Source: JAHEDH01 sp963753285 (lineage in GTDB: Bacteria > Actinomycetota > Acidimicrobiia > Spongiisociales > ZC4RG35). Taken from it: DNA of 64,000 nt. Shown in pieces: positions 50,563-59,289 of the stretch. Under the pieces are notes generated by a model. The model made no database searches, was not told the origin of the DNA, and was given only the letters and a program-made list of their open reading frames with translations. Numbering within the stretch: the first letter of the stretch is position 1; every line of letters starts with the position of its first letter. Position numbers and translations under genes: made by a program. The DNA lies in assembly GCA_963753285.1 (NCBI GenBank), contig CAVWBT010000013.1, forward strand, positions 186,001 through 250,000, read 5' to 3'.

Positions 50563-50568
50563 TACCAT
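50563..50568 (+). promoter_or_regulatory. -10 hexamer TACCAT for leaderless gene at 50576
   Basis: TACCAT, 7-nt spacer to ATG 50576. Confidence 0.45.
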
Positions 50569-50575
50569 CGGGGTC

Positions 50576-50881
50576 ATGGCCGGTCCGAAGCGGTGGCCAC
50601 CGCTCCTCATACCGCAACTGCCGCACTCCTGGATCCGCACTGGCGTGGTGATTGCGATCGTCGGATCGGCGCTCATGGCCGGCGACACACTCCCGAGTGC
50701 GTGCGGATTCGGCGACCAGCTGTGCCAACCGCTGATGGCCACACTCGGGGCGCTCACGACCACCGTCTTCTTGTTCTGGTTGATCGCTCCATGCGTCATC
50801 GTCGCAATGGGCCTCGTCCACGTCGCCCGCGTGACGATCTCATGGCTCAGGCTGGACGTGAGGCGTCCGCGCCGCGCCTGA
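50576..50881 (+). CDS. Small two-helix membrane protein
   Basis: 101 residues. TM1 at 22-40 (GVVIAIVGSALMAGDTL) and TM2 at 55-80 (LGALTTTVFLFWLIAPCVIVAMGLV), joined by a loop with CGFGDQLC, whose two cysteines may form a disulfide outside. Basic C-terminal tail (VRRPRRA) faces the cytosol. Family not recognised; ends 2 nt before the convergent lipoprotein gene. Confidence 0.6.
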   Translation: MAGPKRWPPLLIPQLPHSWIRTGVVIAIVGSALMAGDTLPSACGFGDQLCQPLMATLGALTTTVFLFWLIAPCVIVAMGLVHVARVTISWLRLDVRRPRRA

Positions 50882-50882
50882 C

Positions 50883-51470
50883 TCAGCCGCCGAACAGGAT
50901 CGCCACCGTCTCTTGTTCCAGTGCGGATGGCGGGTCGGCATTGACGCCCTGGGCAGCGATCGCCAAGATCTCGCCCGGCTCGTATCCCTCGTTTCGACCG
51001 AACTCGAAGAGCTCGCTCAGCCGATCGCGGGTGTCGTCGGTGTAGTCCGCTGCGACCACCGATCCGGATCCGTCGATCGAGACGAAGAAGGCGTCGAAGC
51101 CGACCCTGAAGTCGCGGGTCGGGTCGATCAGCGGAATGAGGATCACGACCACCGTCTCTGCCGGGTCGAGCACGTTCGCCAGCGCTCCGAGGGACACCGG
51201 ATTGCGGACGAACTCGATCGGATCGGCTCTCGGGGCTTCGAACACCTCGAAGCGCTCGGCCTGCGAGGCATCGACCTCGAACACGTCGAGGGTCGCTTCG
51301 GAGCTGGGATTCGTGAACCCGTAGCGGTCGCGCGCCACGGGCTCGACGGCCACCGACGGGGCCTGGATGATTTCAGAGGCCGCAGCCAGATCGCCTTCGA
51401 GCGTGTCCGAAGGGCCGCCACAGGCCGACAGCAGCGGGATCAGCGAGCACGCAATCGCAAGGCGCCTCAC
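50883..51470 (-). CDS. Lipoprotein, unknown function
   Basis: 195 residues from GTG 51470, overlapping the methyltransferase stop (GTGA). Signal RRLAIACSLIPLLSAC ends in a lipobox (LSAC, Cys18). The mature part is acidic with a beta-rich centre (VVVILIPLIDPTRDFRVGFDAFFVSIDGSGSVVA) and a helix LSELFEFGRNEGYEPGEILAIA. No known domain. Translationally coupled to a MenG/UbiE-like gene and serS, so probably part of that operon. Confidence 0.68.
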   Translation of the reverse strand: MRRLAIACSLIPLLSACGGPSDTLEGDLAAASEIIQAPSVAVEPVARDRYGFTNPSSEATLDVFEVDASQAERFEVFEAPRADPIEFVRNPVSLGALANVLDPAETVVVILIPLIDPTRDFRVGFDAFFVSIDGSGSVVAADYTDDTRDRLSELFEFGRNEGYEPGEILAIAAQGVNADPPSALEQETVAILFGG

Positions 51471-52096
51471 TTCGCCAGCACGACTCCATAGACGAACCCG
51501 AACGGCCCCATCCGCCAGGTCCGCTCGAGGCCCAGCGACCGATCCCGGTACAGCTCCTCTGCGGGTGGGAGCTTGTCGAGCGACTTGTGGAGGTACCAGT
51601 AGTCGGCGGGAGCACGAACGATCAGCCCGGCGAGCGGCAGTGCGATGGCGGATCCGATCCGGTGAATCGCCCGGAGCAACGGGTTGCGGGGACGGCTGAG
51701 GTCGACGATCACCGCCTTGCCACCCGGCTTCAGGATGCGGCGGACCTCCTCGAGGGTGTCGTCGATCGAAGTCAGGTTGCGGAAGACGTAGGCGCTGAAC
51801 ACGCCGTCGAAGGACTCGTCGGCGAACGGCATCGTCTCGCCGATCGCTACCACCCGATCCTTCATCGGGGAGAGCTGCAGCATCTCGGGGACGGGGTCGA
51901 GACCGACGACATCGAATCCGGCCAGGACGGGATCGGCGGCCCCGGTCCCACTCCCGAGGTCGAGGACTCGACCTGGCGGGAGGTGGGCGACACCTCGCCG
52001 GCGCCAGGCCTGCTCGCGCCCGAACGAGAGCAGCGTGTTGATGAAGTCGTAGCGTCGGGCGATCCGGGCGAAGATCGGATCGGAGGCTTCGCTCAT
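51467..52096 (-). CDS. UbiE/MenG-type class I methyltransferase
   Basis: 209 residues. The N-terminal SDPIFARIARRYDFINTLLSFGREQAWRR is the typical UbiE/MenG entry (YDxxNxxxSxGxxxxWR). SAM-binding motif I is VLDLGSGTGAADPVLAG, motif post-I GLDPVPEML, and motif II/III MPFADESFDGVFSAYVFRNLTSID and LKPGGKAVIVDLSRP. Likely methylates demethylmenaquinone. Starts at ATG 52096, overlapping the serS stop by ATGA. Confidence 0.86.
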   Translation of the reverse strand: MSEASDPIFARIARRYDFINTLLSFGREQAWRRRGVAHLPPGRVLDLGSGTGAADPVLAGFDVVGLDPVPEMLQLSPMKDRVVAIGETMPFADESFDGVFSAYVFRNLTSIDDTLEEVRRILKPGGKAVIVDLSRPRNPLLRAIHRIGSAIALPLAGLIVRAPADYWYLHKSLDKLPPAEELYRDRSLGLERTWRMGPFGFVYGVVLAK

Positions 52097-53352
52097 GCAG
52101 GCTCGATGACGTCGAACCCGGTGTACGGGCGGAGCGCCTCGGGGATCACGACGCTTCCGTCGAGCTGCTGATGGTTCTCGAGGATCGTGAGGATCGTCCT
52201 GCCGACCGCCACCGCCGTGCCGTTGAGGGTGTGGATCGTCTCGTTGCCGGCCTCGGTGCGGGCTCGCACCTTCAGGCGACGGGCCTGGTAATCGGTGGTG
52301 TTCGAGCACGACGTGACCTCCCGGTACGTCCCCTGGGACGGATACCACGCCTCGATGTCGTACTTCTTCGCCGCCGACGCCCCGAGGTCGCCGGCGGCGA
52401 CGTTGACCACCCGGTAGGGAACCTCGAGCGCCTGCACGAGGCTCTCCTCGATCGCCAGCAGCCGGTCGTGCTCTTCGACCGACTGGTCCGGGAGCACGAA
52501 CGCGAACATCTCGACCTTGTCGAACTGATGGACCCGGAAGATCCCGGCGGTGTCCTTCCCGTACGTGCCGGCCTCGCGACGGAAGCACGTCGAGAACCCC
52601 GCATATCGGATCGGAAGCTCGTCGAGGTCGAGGATCTCGTGCATGTGGTAGGCGGCGAGCGGCACCTCCGACGTCCCGACCAGGAACAGATCGTCCTCGG
52701 GGATCTCGTACACCTGCTCACGGTCGCCCGGGAAGAAGCCGGTGCCGACCAACGCCTCCTCCCTCACGAGGACCGGAGGCGCCATCGGCGTGAAGCCGGC
52801 CTCGGTGAGGCGATCCATGGCGAACCGCACGAGTGACAGTTCGAGCATGACCGCCTTGCCTTTGAGATATCCGAACCTCGAACCGGAGACTTTCGTCCCC
52901 CGGACGGTGTCGATGATGTCCAGCGATGAGCCGAGGGCATCGTGTGAGGCGATCTCGAACCCGAAGTCACGCGGCGCTCCGACCCGCTTGATCTCGACGT
53001 TGTCCTCGTCTGTGAGCCCGTCGGCCGCGCTCGGATCGACCAGATTCGGCAACGCCATCCAGGTCTCGTCGAACGACTCCTGGAGCCGATCGGCCTCTGC
53101 CGAGAGGGTCTTGTAGCGTTCCGCGAGATCCGACACCGAGGCGATCGCCGCCGCCTTCTCGTCACCCGACAGTTGCGCGATCCGCTGGCCCGCCTCCTTC
53201 TGTTCGCTTCTCACGGTTTCGGCGGCATGCCTGGTTTTGCGGATCTGCTCGTCGAGACCGACAAGCTCGTCGAGATCGATCTCGATCCCCCGGCGCGCCA
53301 TCGACTCGGCGATCTTCTGAGGATCGGTCCGGAGCAGCGTGATGTCGATCAT
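52093..53352 (-). CDS. serS: Seryl-tRNA synthetase
   Basis: 419 residues. The N-terminal coiled-coil tRNA-binding arm spans about 30-110. Class II motifs: motif 1 region FGYLKGKAVMLELSLVRFAMDRL, motif 2 FSTCFRREAGTYGKDTAGIFRVHQFDKVE, motif 3 LNGTAVAVGRTILTILENHQ. GAGG lies 9 nt before ATG 53352. It charges all four serine tRNAs encoded in this window. Confidence 0.96.
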   Translation of the reverse strand: MIDITLLRTDPQKIAESMARRGIEIDLDELVGLDEQIRKTRHAAETVRSEQKEAGQRIAQLSGDEKAAAIASVSDLAERYKTLSAEADRLQESFDETWMALPNLVDPSAADGLTDEDNVEIKRVGAPRDFGFEIASHDALGSSLDIIDTVRGTKVSGSRFGYLKGKAVMLELSLVRFAMDRLTEAGFTPMAPPVLVREEALVGTGFFPGDREQVYEIPEDDLFLVGTSEVPLAAYHMHEILDLDELPIRYAGFSTCFRREAGTYGKDTAGIFRVHQFDKVEMFAFVLPDQSVEEHDRLLAIEESLVQALEVPYRVVNVAAGDLGASAAKKYDIEAWYPSQGTYREVTSCSNTTDYQARRLKVRARTEAGNETIHTLNGTAVAVGRTILTILENHQQLDGSVVIPEALRPYTGFDVIEPA

Positions 53353-53411
53353 GGTTTGACCTCGTCGAGAGTCGTGAATGGTACCGGGGGTGGCTGCGGC
53401 GGAGGAAGCCG

Positions 53412-54449
53412 CTATCCGCCCGTGGTGGTCGTGGTCTCCGGTGTCGTGGTGGTGGAGACCTGCTCGTTGATCCGGAACTCGAAGCTGCGACCTCGCGCCG
53501 GATCGGTCTCGTCGATATTGGCGATCGGCAGCCCCACGAGCAGCTGGTACAGCGCCCCGGGCGTCACGTCCAGCAGATCGGTCGACAGAGTGGTCGTCGA
53601 CTGGGGGGCCAGCACGGGCACATCGAGCACCCGACTCTGGACCACGCCGTCGTTCGATGCGAGCTCCACCCCCACGGTGGTGGCCAACGAATCGGTGTTG
53701 CCGGTGTTGGAGACGACGACCTTGACCACGATGGTGGCGGTGTTCTCCACGACCAGTGCGTCGGTGACGTCGACGATCCATGCCGGGTCGGTGGTCACCT
53801 GTTCGATGCCGAGCACGGCTCGCAGCTCGAGCGGGCTCCCGTCGGCGGCGGCGAAGGCGACCACGGTGGCGGCGGTGCCTGCGATCGGGAACGTTCGCGG
53901 GAAGAAGGTGATCGACGGAATCGGACCGACGGGAGGTGGGATGTCGGCGGCCGCGAGCCGTTCGACCATCTGGCCGAAGAGCACGTCGCCCACCCGCAGC
54001 TCGACGAACGCGTCGATGACCTCGCTCTCGACGCCGAGGGGCGCAGGATCATCGGCCGCCTTCAGCAACGCGGTGCGAAAGCCTTCCAATCCGCGGGTCC
54101 ATGCCTCGGTGGCGAGGTCGAAGACCACGGGAACGTCGGCGGCCTCCTCTGGAGGTGTCATCTCGGAGATGGCGGAGCGGACACCCTCGATCGTGGCGAC
54201 GACCTCGTCGATGGTCTCGTCGAGCAGGATCCGGTCGGTGTCCCTGAGCTCGAGGATGAGTGCCTGGAACGCCGGTACCAGTTGGTCGATCGCCGTCGCC
54301 TGCTCACGCACTTCCTCGGCGTACAGCGCCGGCGACCCGTCGTCGGCCAGTAACCGAGACACGACAAACGCGCCCAGAACCAGGATCGTGAGTGGAATGA
54401 TCCATCGGGGACGGCGACGGGGGAACGTTCGAAATGAATCCGAAACCAA
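53412..54449 (-). CDS. Membrane-anchored extracellular protein, unknown function
   Basis: 345 residues. One transmembrane helix at 16-35 (IIPLTILVLGAFVVSRLLA) after a basic N-terminus, then a helical segment (40-165), a beta-rich segment with VVKVVVSNTGNTDSLATTVGVEL resembling a CARDB/DUF11-like adhesion fold, and a Thr-rich tail (STTTTPETTTTTGG). The only usable start is TTG 54449, two bases beyond the 3' end of tRNA-Leu, without Shine-Dalgarno. Family not recognised; the position before the wall cluster hints at an envelope role. Confidence 0.7.
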   Translation of the reverse strand: MVSDSFRTFPRRRPRWIIPLTILVLGAFVVSRLLADDGSPALYAEEVREQATAIDQLVPAFQALILELRDTDRILLDETIDEVVATIEGVRSAISEMTPPEEAADVPVVFDLATEAWTRGLEGFRTALLKAADDPAPLGVESEVIDAFVELRVGDVLFGQMVERLAAADIPPPVGPIPSITFFPRTFPIAGTAATVVAFAAADGSPLELRAVLGIEQVTTDPAWIVDVTDALVVENTATIVVKVVVSNTGNTDSLATTVGVELASNDGVVQSRVLDVPVLAPQSTTTLSTDLLDVTPGALYQLLVGLPIANIDETDPARGRSFEFRINEQVSTTTTPETTTTTGG

Positions 54450-54450
54450 G

Positions 54451-54534
<84 letters not shown>

Positions 54535-54683
54535 GCGGATAGTGATCCGAAACTGTAGCTGTTTGTTCGGCCTTCGGCGGAACGGACATGCGCCGCCAAG
54601 CCGTGATAGGGAGCGCCAGATCCATTCCCGGCGGAGCTCGCGATCTGCAACCCATCTCCTTCTGCGGGGCGAGGAATACGCTC

Positions 54684-54689
54684 TACGCT
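54684..54689 (+). promoter_or_regulatory. -10 hexamer TACGCT for leaderless fhaA operon
   Basis: TACGCT, 7-nt spacer to ATG 54697; would drive the whole FhaA-PbpA cluster. Confidence 0.5.
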
Positions 54690-54696
54690 CAATGCG

Positions 54697-55338
54697 ATGA
54701 GACTGGTCCGGGAGTTCGAACGGCGCATGGACGGCCTCCTCGAGGGGTGGGCGTCCAGGGTGTTCAGCGGACCGCTGCATCCAACGGAACTGGCAACCCG
54801 TCTGATCCGTACCGCCGACTTGTCACTCAACGACGACCTCGTGTGCCACAACCGTTTCGAGATCTCGATCCCCGATCCGGGAGAGGGCGCCGCGCCACAC
54901 CGCCTCATCGACGAGTTGGAGCGACTGGTCGAGGAGGCGGCGTTCGAGCGGGGTTGGCGGATGAATGGCCCCGCCAAGGTGGAGATCCGCACCGAAGCGT
55001 CCGTCCGGCGCGGTTCGGTGTACGTCACATCCGGCATGGCATCCGGCGTGCGTCCAGCGTGGGCGGTCCTCCGACGCGAGGGCGAGATGGTTCCGATCAC
55101 CGTCAACCGCGCCGTGATCGGACGGGACCACCGCTGCGACGTGGTCCTCACCCGCGATCAGATCAGCCGGCGTCACGCCAGGATCTGGTCGGAGTCGGGA
55201 ACGATCAGGGTCGAGGATCTCGGGTCGTCAAACGGCACGGGCGTCGACGGCACGCCGGTCGGACAAACCGCCATCGAATGCGAGTTCGGCTCGGTCATTC
55301 GCCTCGCCGACCTCAAGTACCGACTCGAATCGATCTGA
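54697..55338 (+). CDS. fhaA: FhaA-like protein (DUF3662 plus FHA)
   Basis: 213 residues. N-terminal DUF3662 (residues 1-95: REFERRMDGLLEGWASRVFSGPLHPTELATRLIR) and C-terminal FHA (118-205) with GRDHRCDVVLTRDQISRRHARI and DLGSSNGTGVDG, the phosphothreonine-binding loops. In mycobacteria FhaA binds phosphorylated MviN and regulates peptidoglycan precursor export. Shorter than the mycobacterial protein because the long glutamine-rich linker is missing. First gene of the cell-wall/kinase cluster; stop overlaps fhaB (TGATG). Confidence 0.93.
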   Translation: MRLVREFERRMDGLLEGWASRVFSGPLHPTELATRLIRTADLSLNDDLVCHNRFEISIPDPGEGAAPHRLIDELERLVEEAAFERGWRMNGPAKVEIRTEASVRRGSVYVTSGMASGVRPAWAVLRREGEMVPITVNRAVIGRDHRCDVVLTRDQISRRHARIWSESGTIRVEDLGSSNGTGVDGTPVGQTAIECEFGSVIRLADLKYRLESI

Positions 55339-55751
55339 TGCCGGATCTCCTCCTCACCCTTCTCCGACTGATCTTCTTGGGCCTGGTGTATCTGTTCGTC
55401 TGGCAGGTCGCCCGTTCGATCTCGACGCACCTCGGGCTCGGCGGAGGCCGGGGTAGGCGACGCAGCGGCACCCGGGTCGCCGTGGTGAAGTCCGAACATC
55501 AATCGGGTGCGACGTTCACCGTGACCGACTCGATGGTGCTCGGACGGTCGGACGAGGCCGACTTCTTCCTCGACGACCCCTACGCTTCCGACTTCCACCT
55601 TCGCCTCTCCGCCCGAGAGGGGCGACTGGTCGTGAACGACCTGGGCAGCACGAATGGCACCTACGTCAACGGCCGACGGGTGACGACTCCGGTCGATCTC
55701 AACCGGGGTGACGCAGTGCAGGTCGGGAAGACGGTGATGGAGGTCCGATGA
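55338..55751 (+). CDS. fhaB: FhaB/FipA-like membrane-anchored FHA protein
   Basis: 137 residues. One N-terminal membrane helix (LLLTLLRLIFLGLVYLFVWQVA) then an FHA domain at 55-130 (VLGRSDEADFFLDDPYASDFHLRL, DLGSTNGTYVNGRRV). In Mycobacterium the equivalent binds phosphorylated partners at the septum. Start 55338 overlaps the fhaA stop; its own stop overlaps pstP by ATGA. Confidence 0.93.
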   Translation: MPDLLLTLLRLIFLGLVYLFVWQVARSISTHLGLGGGRGRRRSGTRVAVVKSEHQSGATFTVTDSMVLGRSDEADFFLDDPYASDFHLRLSAREGRLVVNDLGSTNGTYVNGRRVTTPVDLNRGDAVQVGKTVMEVR

Positions 55752-56452
55752 GTTACCACTGGGCAGTGGCAACCGATCGCGGTCGGATACGCACGATCAA
55801 CGAGGACGCGCTCCATCCACTCACGTCGGGCCGGGGTGACGGCCCAACGGTGGTTCTGGTCGCAGACGGGATGGGCGGCCACATCGCCGGCGAACGCGCG
55901 TCGGCCGTCGCCACTCAGCGCGCCGTCGAGACGAAGGGCTCGCTGAAGCAACGGGTCGAGGCCGCCAACTACGCCATCTTCGAGGAGATCGACCGTCAGC
56001 CCGAACTGGCCGGCATGGGCACCACGATGACCCTCTTCGAGTTGGGGGAGGACGGCGTCGTTCGCTACGCCCACGTCGGGGACTCACGGGCCTACCTGTA
56101 TCGCGACGGCGAATTGACCCAGATCACGAGAGACCACACCGTCGTCGCCGAGTACCTGCGGCGCGGGACGATCACCCCCGAGGAGGTCGCCACCCATCCG
56201 CAGCGGAGCCTCATCACCCGTGCCCTGGGTCTCCAGCCAGATGTGGAAATCGACACGGGTGAGGAACCTGTTCGCCCCGGTGATCGTTTACTGCTGTGTT
56301 CAGACGGGGTCAATGTGATGATCGACGACGATTCGATCGCCGAGTCGCTCGGCCTCGAGACACCCGAGGAGGCCGTATGGGATCTCGTCGAGAAGGCGAA
56401 CATGGCCGGCGGGCAGGACAACATCACTGCAATCGTGGTTCAGGTCGACTGA
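55748..56452 (+). CDS. pstP: PP2C-family serine/threonine phosphatase (PstP-like)
   Basis: 234 residues, the soluble PPM catalytic domain: TDRGRIRTINEDALH, VVLVADGMGGHIAGERAS (metal Asp-Gly-Met-Gly-Gly), GMGTTMTL, YAHVGDSRAYLYRDGEL, LLLCSDGVNVMID and GGQDNITAIVV. It reverses phosphorylation by the co-encoded PknB. Unlike mycobacterial PstP there is no C-terminal membrane helix, so it should be cytosolic. Confidence 0.95.
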   Translation: MSYHWAVATDRGRIRTINEDALHPLTSGRGDGPTVVLVADGMGGHIAGERASAVATQRAVETKGSLKQRVEAANYAIFEEIDRQPELAGMGTTMTLFELGEDGVVRYAHVGDSRAYLYRDGELTQITRDHTVVAEYLRRGTITPEEVATHPQRSLITRALGLQPDVEIDTGEEPVRPGDRLLLCSDGVNVMIDDDSIAESLGLETPEEAVWDLVEKANMAGGQDNITAIVVQVD

Positions 56453-56465
56453 TCGGTTCGGTCAC

Positions 56466-57764
56466 ATGACCCGGGATCTCCAACCGACACTCATCATTGG
56501 AGCGGCCGCGCTCGCCGCGTTCGGGGTGAGCCTCGTCAACTTCGCCGCACAGGGAACCGTGGACGCCCAGGTGGGGCTCACGTTCGGCACCCTGTTGTTC
56601 GCGTTCGGTGGTGTGTTCGTTGCGACGCGGCGATTCGCTCCCGAGGCGGTCCCACATCTCCTCCCGCCGGTCGCGGTGATCGCCGGATTCGGGTTCATCG
56701 AAATCTTCCGCCTGAACCCGTACCGGGCCGGACTCCAACGGTGGTGGCTGCTGATCGGAGCCGGGCTCGCAGCCGTCGTGCTGGCATGGATCTCTCGCAA
56801 CGGACTCGCTTCCCTCCGGCGATATCGCAACACCCAATTGCTGGCAGCGGTCGGACTGTTGCTTCTTCCGCTGCTCCCCTCCGACTGGTCGCTGCCCATC
56901 CGCGGGCTCGAAGTGAACGGTTCGCGGCTCTGGATCGAAGTCGACCTCTACATCGCCCAGTTGAACTTCCAACCGGGCGAGGTCGCGAAGCTGTTGTTCG
57001 TCGTGTTCCTGGCGTCCTACCTCGCCGACAGACAGCCCGCACTGACGGGCGCCCATCGGAGAATCGGGCGGCTGACCCTGCCCGAGCCGCGCCAGCTCGG
57101 GCCGCTGCTCCTGGTCTGGTTGGGGAGTCTCGGCATCCTCGTCTCCCAGCGCGACCTGGGTGCCTCCCTGCTGCTGTTTCTGGTGTTCGTGGCAATGCTG
57201 TACGTCGCGACCGGCGAGGGCGGCTACCTGGTCGGAGGCGGTTTCCTGATCGCCATCGGCGGGATCGCCTCATGGCAGATGTTCGACCACGTACAGCGGC
57301 GAGTGAGCGCCTGGCTCGACCCATTCGGTGCCTTCGAGGACGCCGGATATCAGGTGGCGCAGGGGATCTTCGGGATGGGAACCGGCAGCCTCTCGGGCTC
57401 CGGGCCCGGTCTCGGCCAGCCCGAACTCATCCCGAACGCCATCACCGACTTCGTCTTCGCCGCCGTCGGCGAGGAGTTCGGATTCGCCGGGACGGTCGCC
57501 GTCCTCGGTTGCTACGCCCTCGCCATCGCAACGGGATTCGGCATCGCGCTCCGTTCCCGGGACCGGTTCAACAAGCTGCTGGCATTCGGCCTGACGTTCG
57601 TGTTCGCCCTCCAGACGTTCCTGATCATCGGCGGGGTGCTTCGCGTCGTCCCGCTCACCGGGATCGCACTCCCGTTCATGTCGTACGGCGGCTCGGCACT
57701 CGTCGGCAACTTCATACTGATCGCGCTGCTGCTCGCCGTCTCGCACGAGGAGGCCTCCAGATGA
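56466..57764 (+). CDS. rodA: FtsW/RodA/SpoVE-family peptidoglycan glycosyltransferase
   Basis: 432 residues with about eleven helices of the SEDS family. Key features: LNPYRAGLQRWWLLIGAG, NGSRLWIEVDLYIAQLNFQPGEVAKLLFVVFLASYL (the QPGE/K loop), QRDLGASLLLFLVFVAMLYVATG with the catalytic Asp, and the C-terminal PLTGIALPFMSYGGSALVGNF. With the following class B PBP it forms the glycosyltransferase/transpeptidase pair. Position in the fha-pstp-pbpA-pknB cluster makes RodA (elongation) likelier than FtsW. Confidence 0.94.
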   Translation: MTRDLQPTLIIGAAALAAFGVSLVNFAAQGTVDAQVGLTFGTLLFAFGGVFVATRRFAPEAVPHLLPPVAVIAGFGFIEIFRLNPYRAGLQRWWLLIGAGLAAVVLAWISRNGLASLRRYRNTQLLAAVGLLLLPLLPSDWSLPIRGLEVNGSRLWIEVDLYIAQLNFQPGEVAKLLFVVFLASYLADRQPALTGAHRRIGRLTLPEPRQLGPLLLVWLGSLGILVSQRDLGASLLLFLVFVAMLYVATGEGGYLVGGGFLIAIGGIASWQMFDHVQRRVSAWLDPFGAFEDAGYQVAQGIFGMGTGSLSGSGPGLGQPELIPNAITDFVFAAVGEEFGFAGTVAVLGCYALAIATGFGIALRSRDRFNKLLAFGLTFVFALQTFLIIGGVLRVVPLTGIALPFMSYGGSALVGNFILIALLLAVSHEEASR

Positions 57765-59224
57765 ATGGGCCGATCCGGCGTATGGCGTCGCTCCTCTTCC
57801 TCGGCTTCGGCCTGCTCCTGGGGGCGCTTACCTGGTTCCAGGTTCTCGGGGCCGACGGATACCGGTCCGACCCGCGAAACGTGAGGACCGCCATCAGCAT
57901 CAGCGGCAAGGAGCGCGGTCTGATCGTGACTGGCGACGGGACCGTGCTCGCCCGATCGAACCCCGACCCGGACGACCCCCAGGTCTACCTGCGCGAGTAC
58001 CCCGAAGGCCCGACCTTCGCCCACGTCGTCGGATACACGTCTCGCCTGGTCGGAGACTCCGGACTCGAATCCGCCTATCGCAACGAACTCCGGAGCAGGC
58101 GGGACCTGACGATCTCCGACGTGATCGCTGCTCTGTTCGGCCGCGATCTCCGGCCCGAGAACCTGCTCGTGACGATCGACGCCGAACTGCAGCGCGCTGC
58201 CGTCGCTGCGCTCGAAGGCAGCCGAGGGGCGGTGGTTGCGATCGAGCCGTCGACGGGTGCGATCCTGGCATACGTCTCCTCTCCAAGCTTCGATCCCAAC
58301 ACCTTCCTCGGCTCGACGGCGGTAGCAAACCGTCAGGCGGTGCTCGACGACCCGACGGAACCGATCCGGGATCGCGCCGGCACCGAGCTGTATCCGCCGG
58401 GCTCGACGTTCAAGACGGTGGTGGCTGCAGCAGCAATGGAATCGGGGATCGCCGGGCCCGAGACCACGTTCGACGACCCCGTCGTGTACGAGCTCCCCGG
58501 TTCCACGGCCACCATCGGGAACGCCGACGGCGGCCCGTGCGGCGATGGGGTGTCGGTGACACTGCAGACGGCACTCGTGCGATCCTGCAACACCGTCTTC
58601 GCCGAGTTGAGCGTCCGTGTGGGTGCAACGGTGATCGGACAGACAGCGAGTTCGTTCGGCTTCGACCGTTCCATCGAGTTCCCGTGGACGCTCGCCGAGT
58701 CGACCTTCCCCGAATTGGACCTCGAAGACGATCCGGCGGCACTCGCCCAGTCCGGCATCGGTGAGCGCAACGTACGTGTGACGGCGCTACAGATGGCGAT
58801 GATCGCTGCGGCAGTGGCCAACAACGGGGAAGTCGCGCAGCCTTACGTCGTGTCACAAGTGTTCGACGCGGACGGCGACGCCAGAGAGGTGACCGAGCCT
58901 CGCGTGATCGGACGCGCCATCTCGCCGGCGACAGCGGTGGTCATGGCACAGATGATGGAGCGGGTGGTGACGTCGGGGACCGGTCAGCAGGCTTCGATCC
59001 CCGGGGTGCGGGTTGCAGGGAAGACCGGGACGGCGCTGCCCGAGCCGGGCCGGCCCGACGTGTGGTTCATCGGGTTCGCACCCGTCGATGCGCCCCAGAT
59101 CGCGATCGCAGTGATGCTGGAGGACGGCGGGCCGCTCGGCGAATCCGGAACGGGCGGCTCGGTGGCCGCACCGATCGCGGGGTCCCTCATGGAGCGCTAT
59201 CTCGTGAGAGGGAACTCCGGATGA
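57761..59224 (+). CDS. pbpA: Class B penicillin-binding protein (PbpA-like transpeptidase)
   Basis: 487 residues. N-terminal anchor (MASLLFLGFGLLLGALTWFQVL), dimerisation region 40-140 (RGLIVTGDGTVLARS), transpeptidase domain from about 155: ERxx-less short form with SxxK in PPGSTFKTVV (near 213), SxN in VRSCNTVFAEL (near 272), and KTG in VAGKTGTAL (near 420). It cross-links peptidoglycan outside the membrane with RodA. Start overlaps rodA by ATGA. Confidence 0.95.
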   Translation: MNGPIRRMASLLFLGFGLLLGALTWFQVLGADGYRSDPRNVRTAISISGKERGLIVTGDGTVLARSNPDPDDPQVYLREYPEGPTFAHVVGYTSRLVGDSGLESAYRNELRSRRDLTISDVIAALFGRDLRPENLLVTIDAELQRAAVAALEGSRGAVVAIEPSTGAILAYVSSPSFDPNTFLGSTAVANRQAVLDDPTEPIRDRAGTELYPPGSTFKTVVAAAAMESGIAGPETTFDDPVVYELPGSTATIGNADGGPCGDGVSVTLQTALVRSCNTVFAELSVRVGATVIGQTASSFGFDRSIEFPWTLAESTFPELDLEDDPAALAQSGIGERNVRVTALQMAMIAAAVANNGEVAQPYVVSQVFDADGDAREVTEPRVIGRAISPATAVVMAQMMERVVTSGTGQQASIPGVRVAGKTGTALPEPGRPDVWFIGFAPVDAPQIAIAVMLEDGGPLGESGTGGSVAAPIAGSLMERYLVRGNSG

Positions 59225-59289
59225 GCGCGACTCCGACCACCGCCAGTGATCGGGTGAACCGACAGTGCAGAAGGGTGCCGTAGACTCTC

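Noticed and set aside
56741..59224. 827-codon fusion of the SEDS protein frame with the PBP
   Set aside because: The part before 57761 is an out-of-frame shadow of rodA; the PBP starts at the ATGA overlap.
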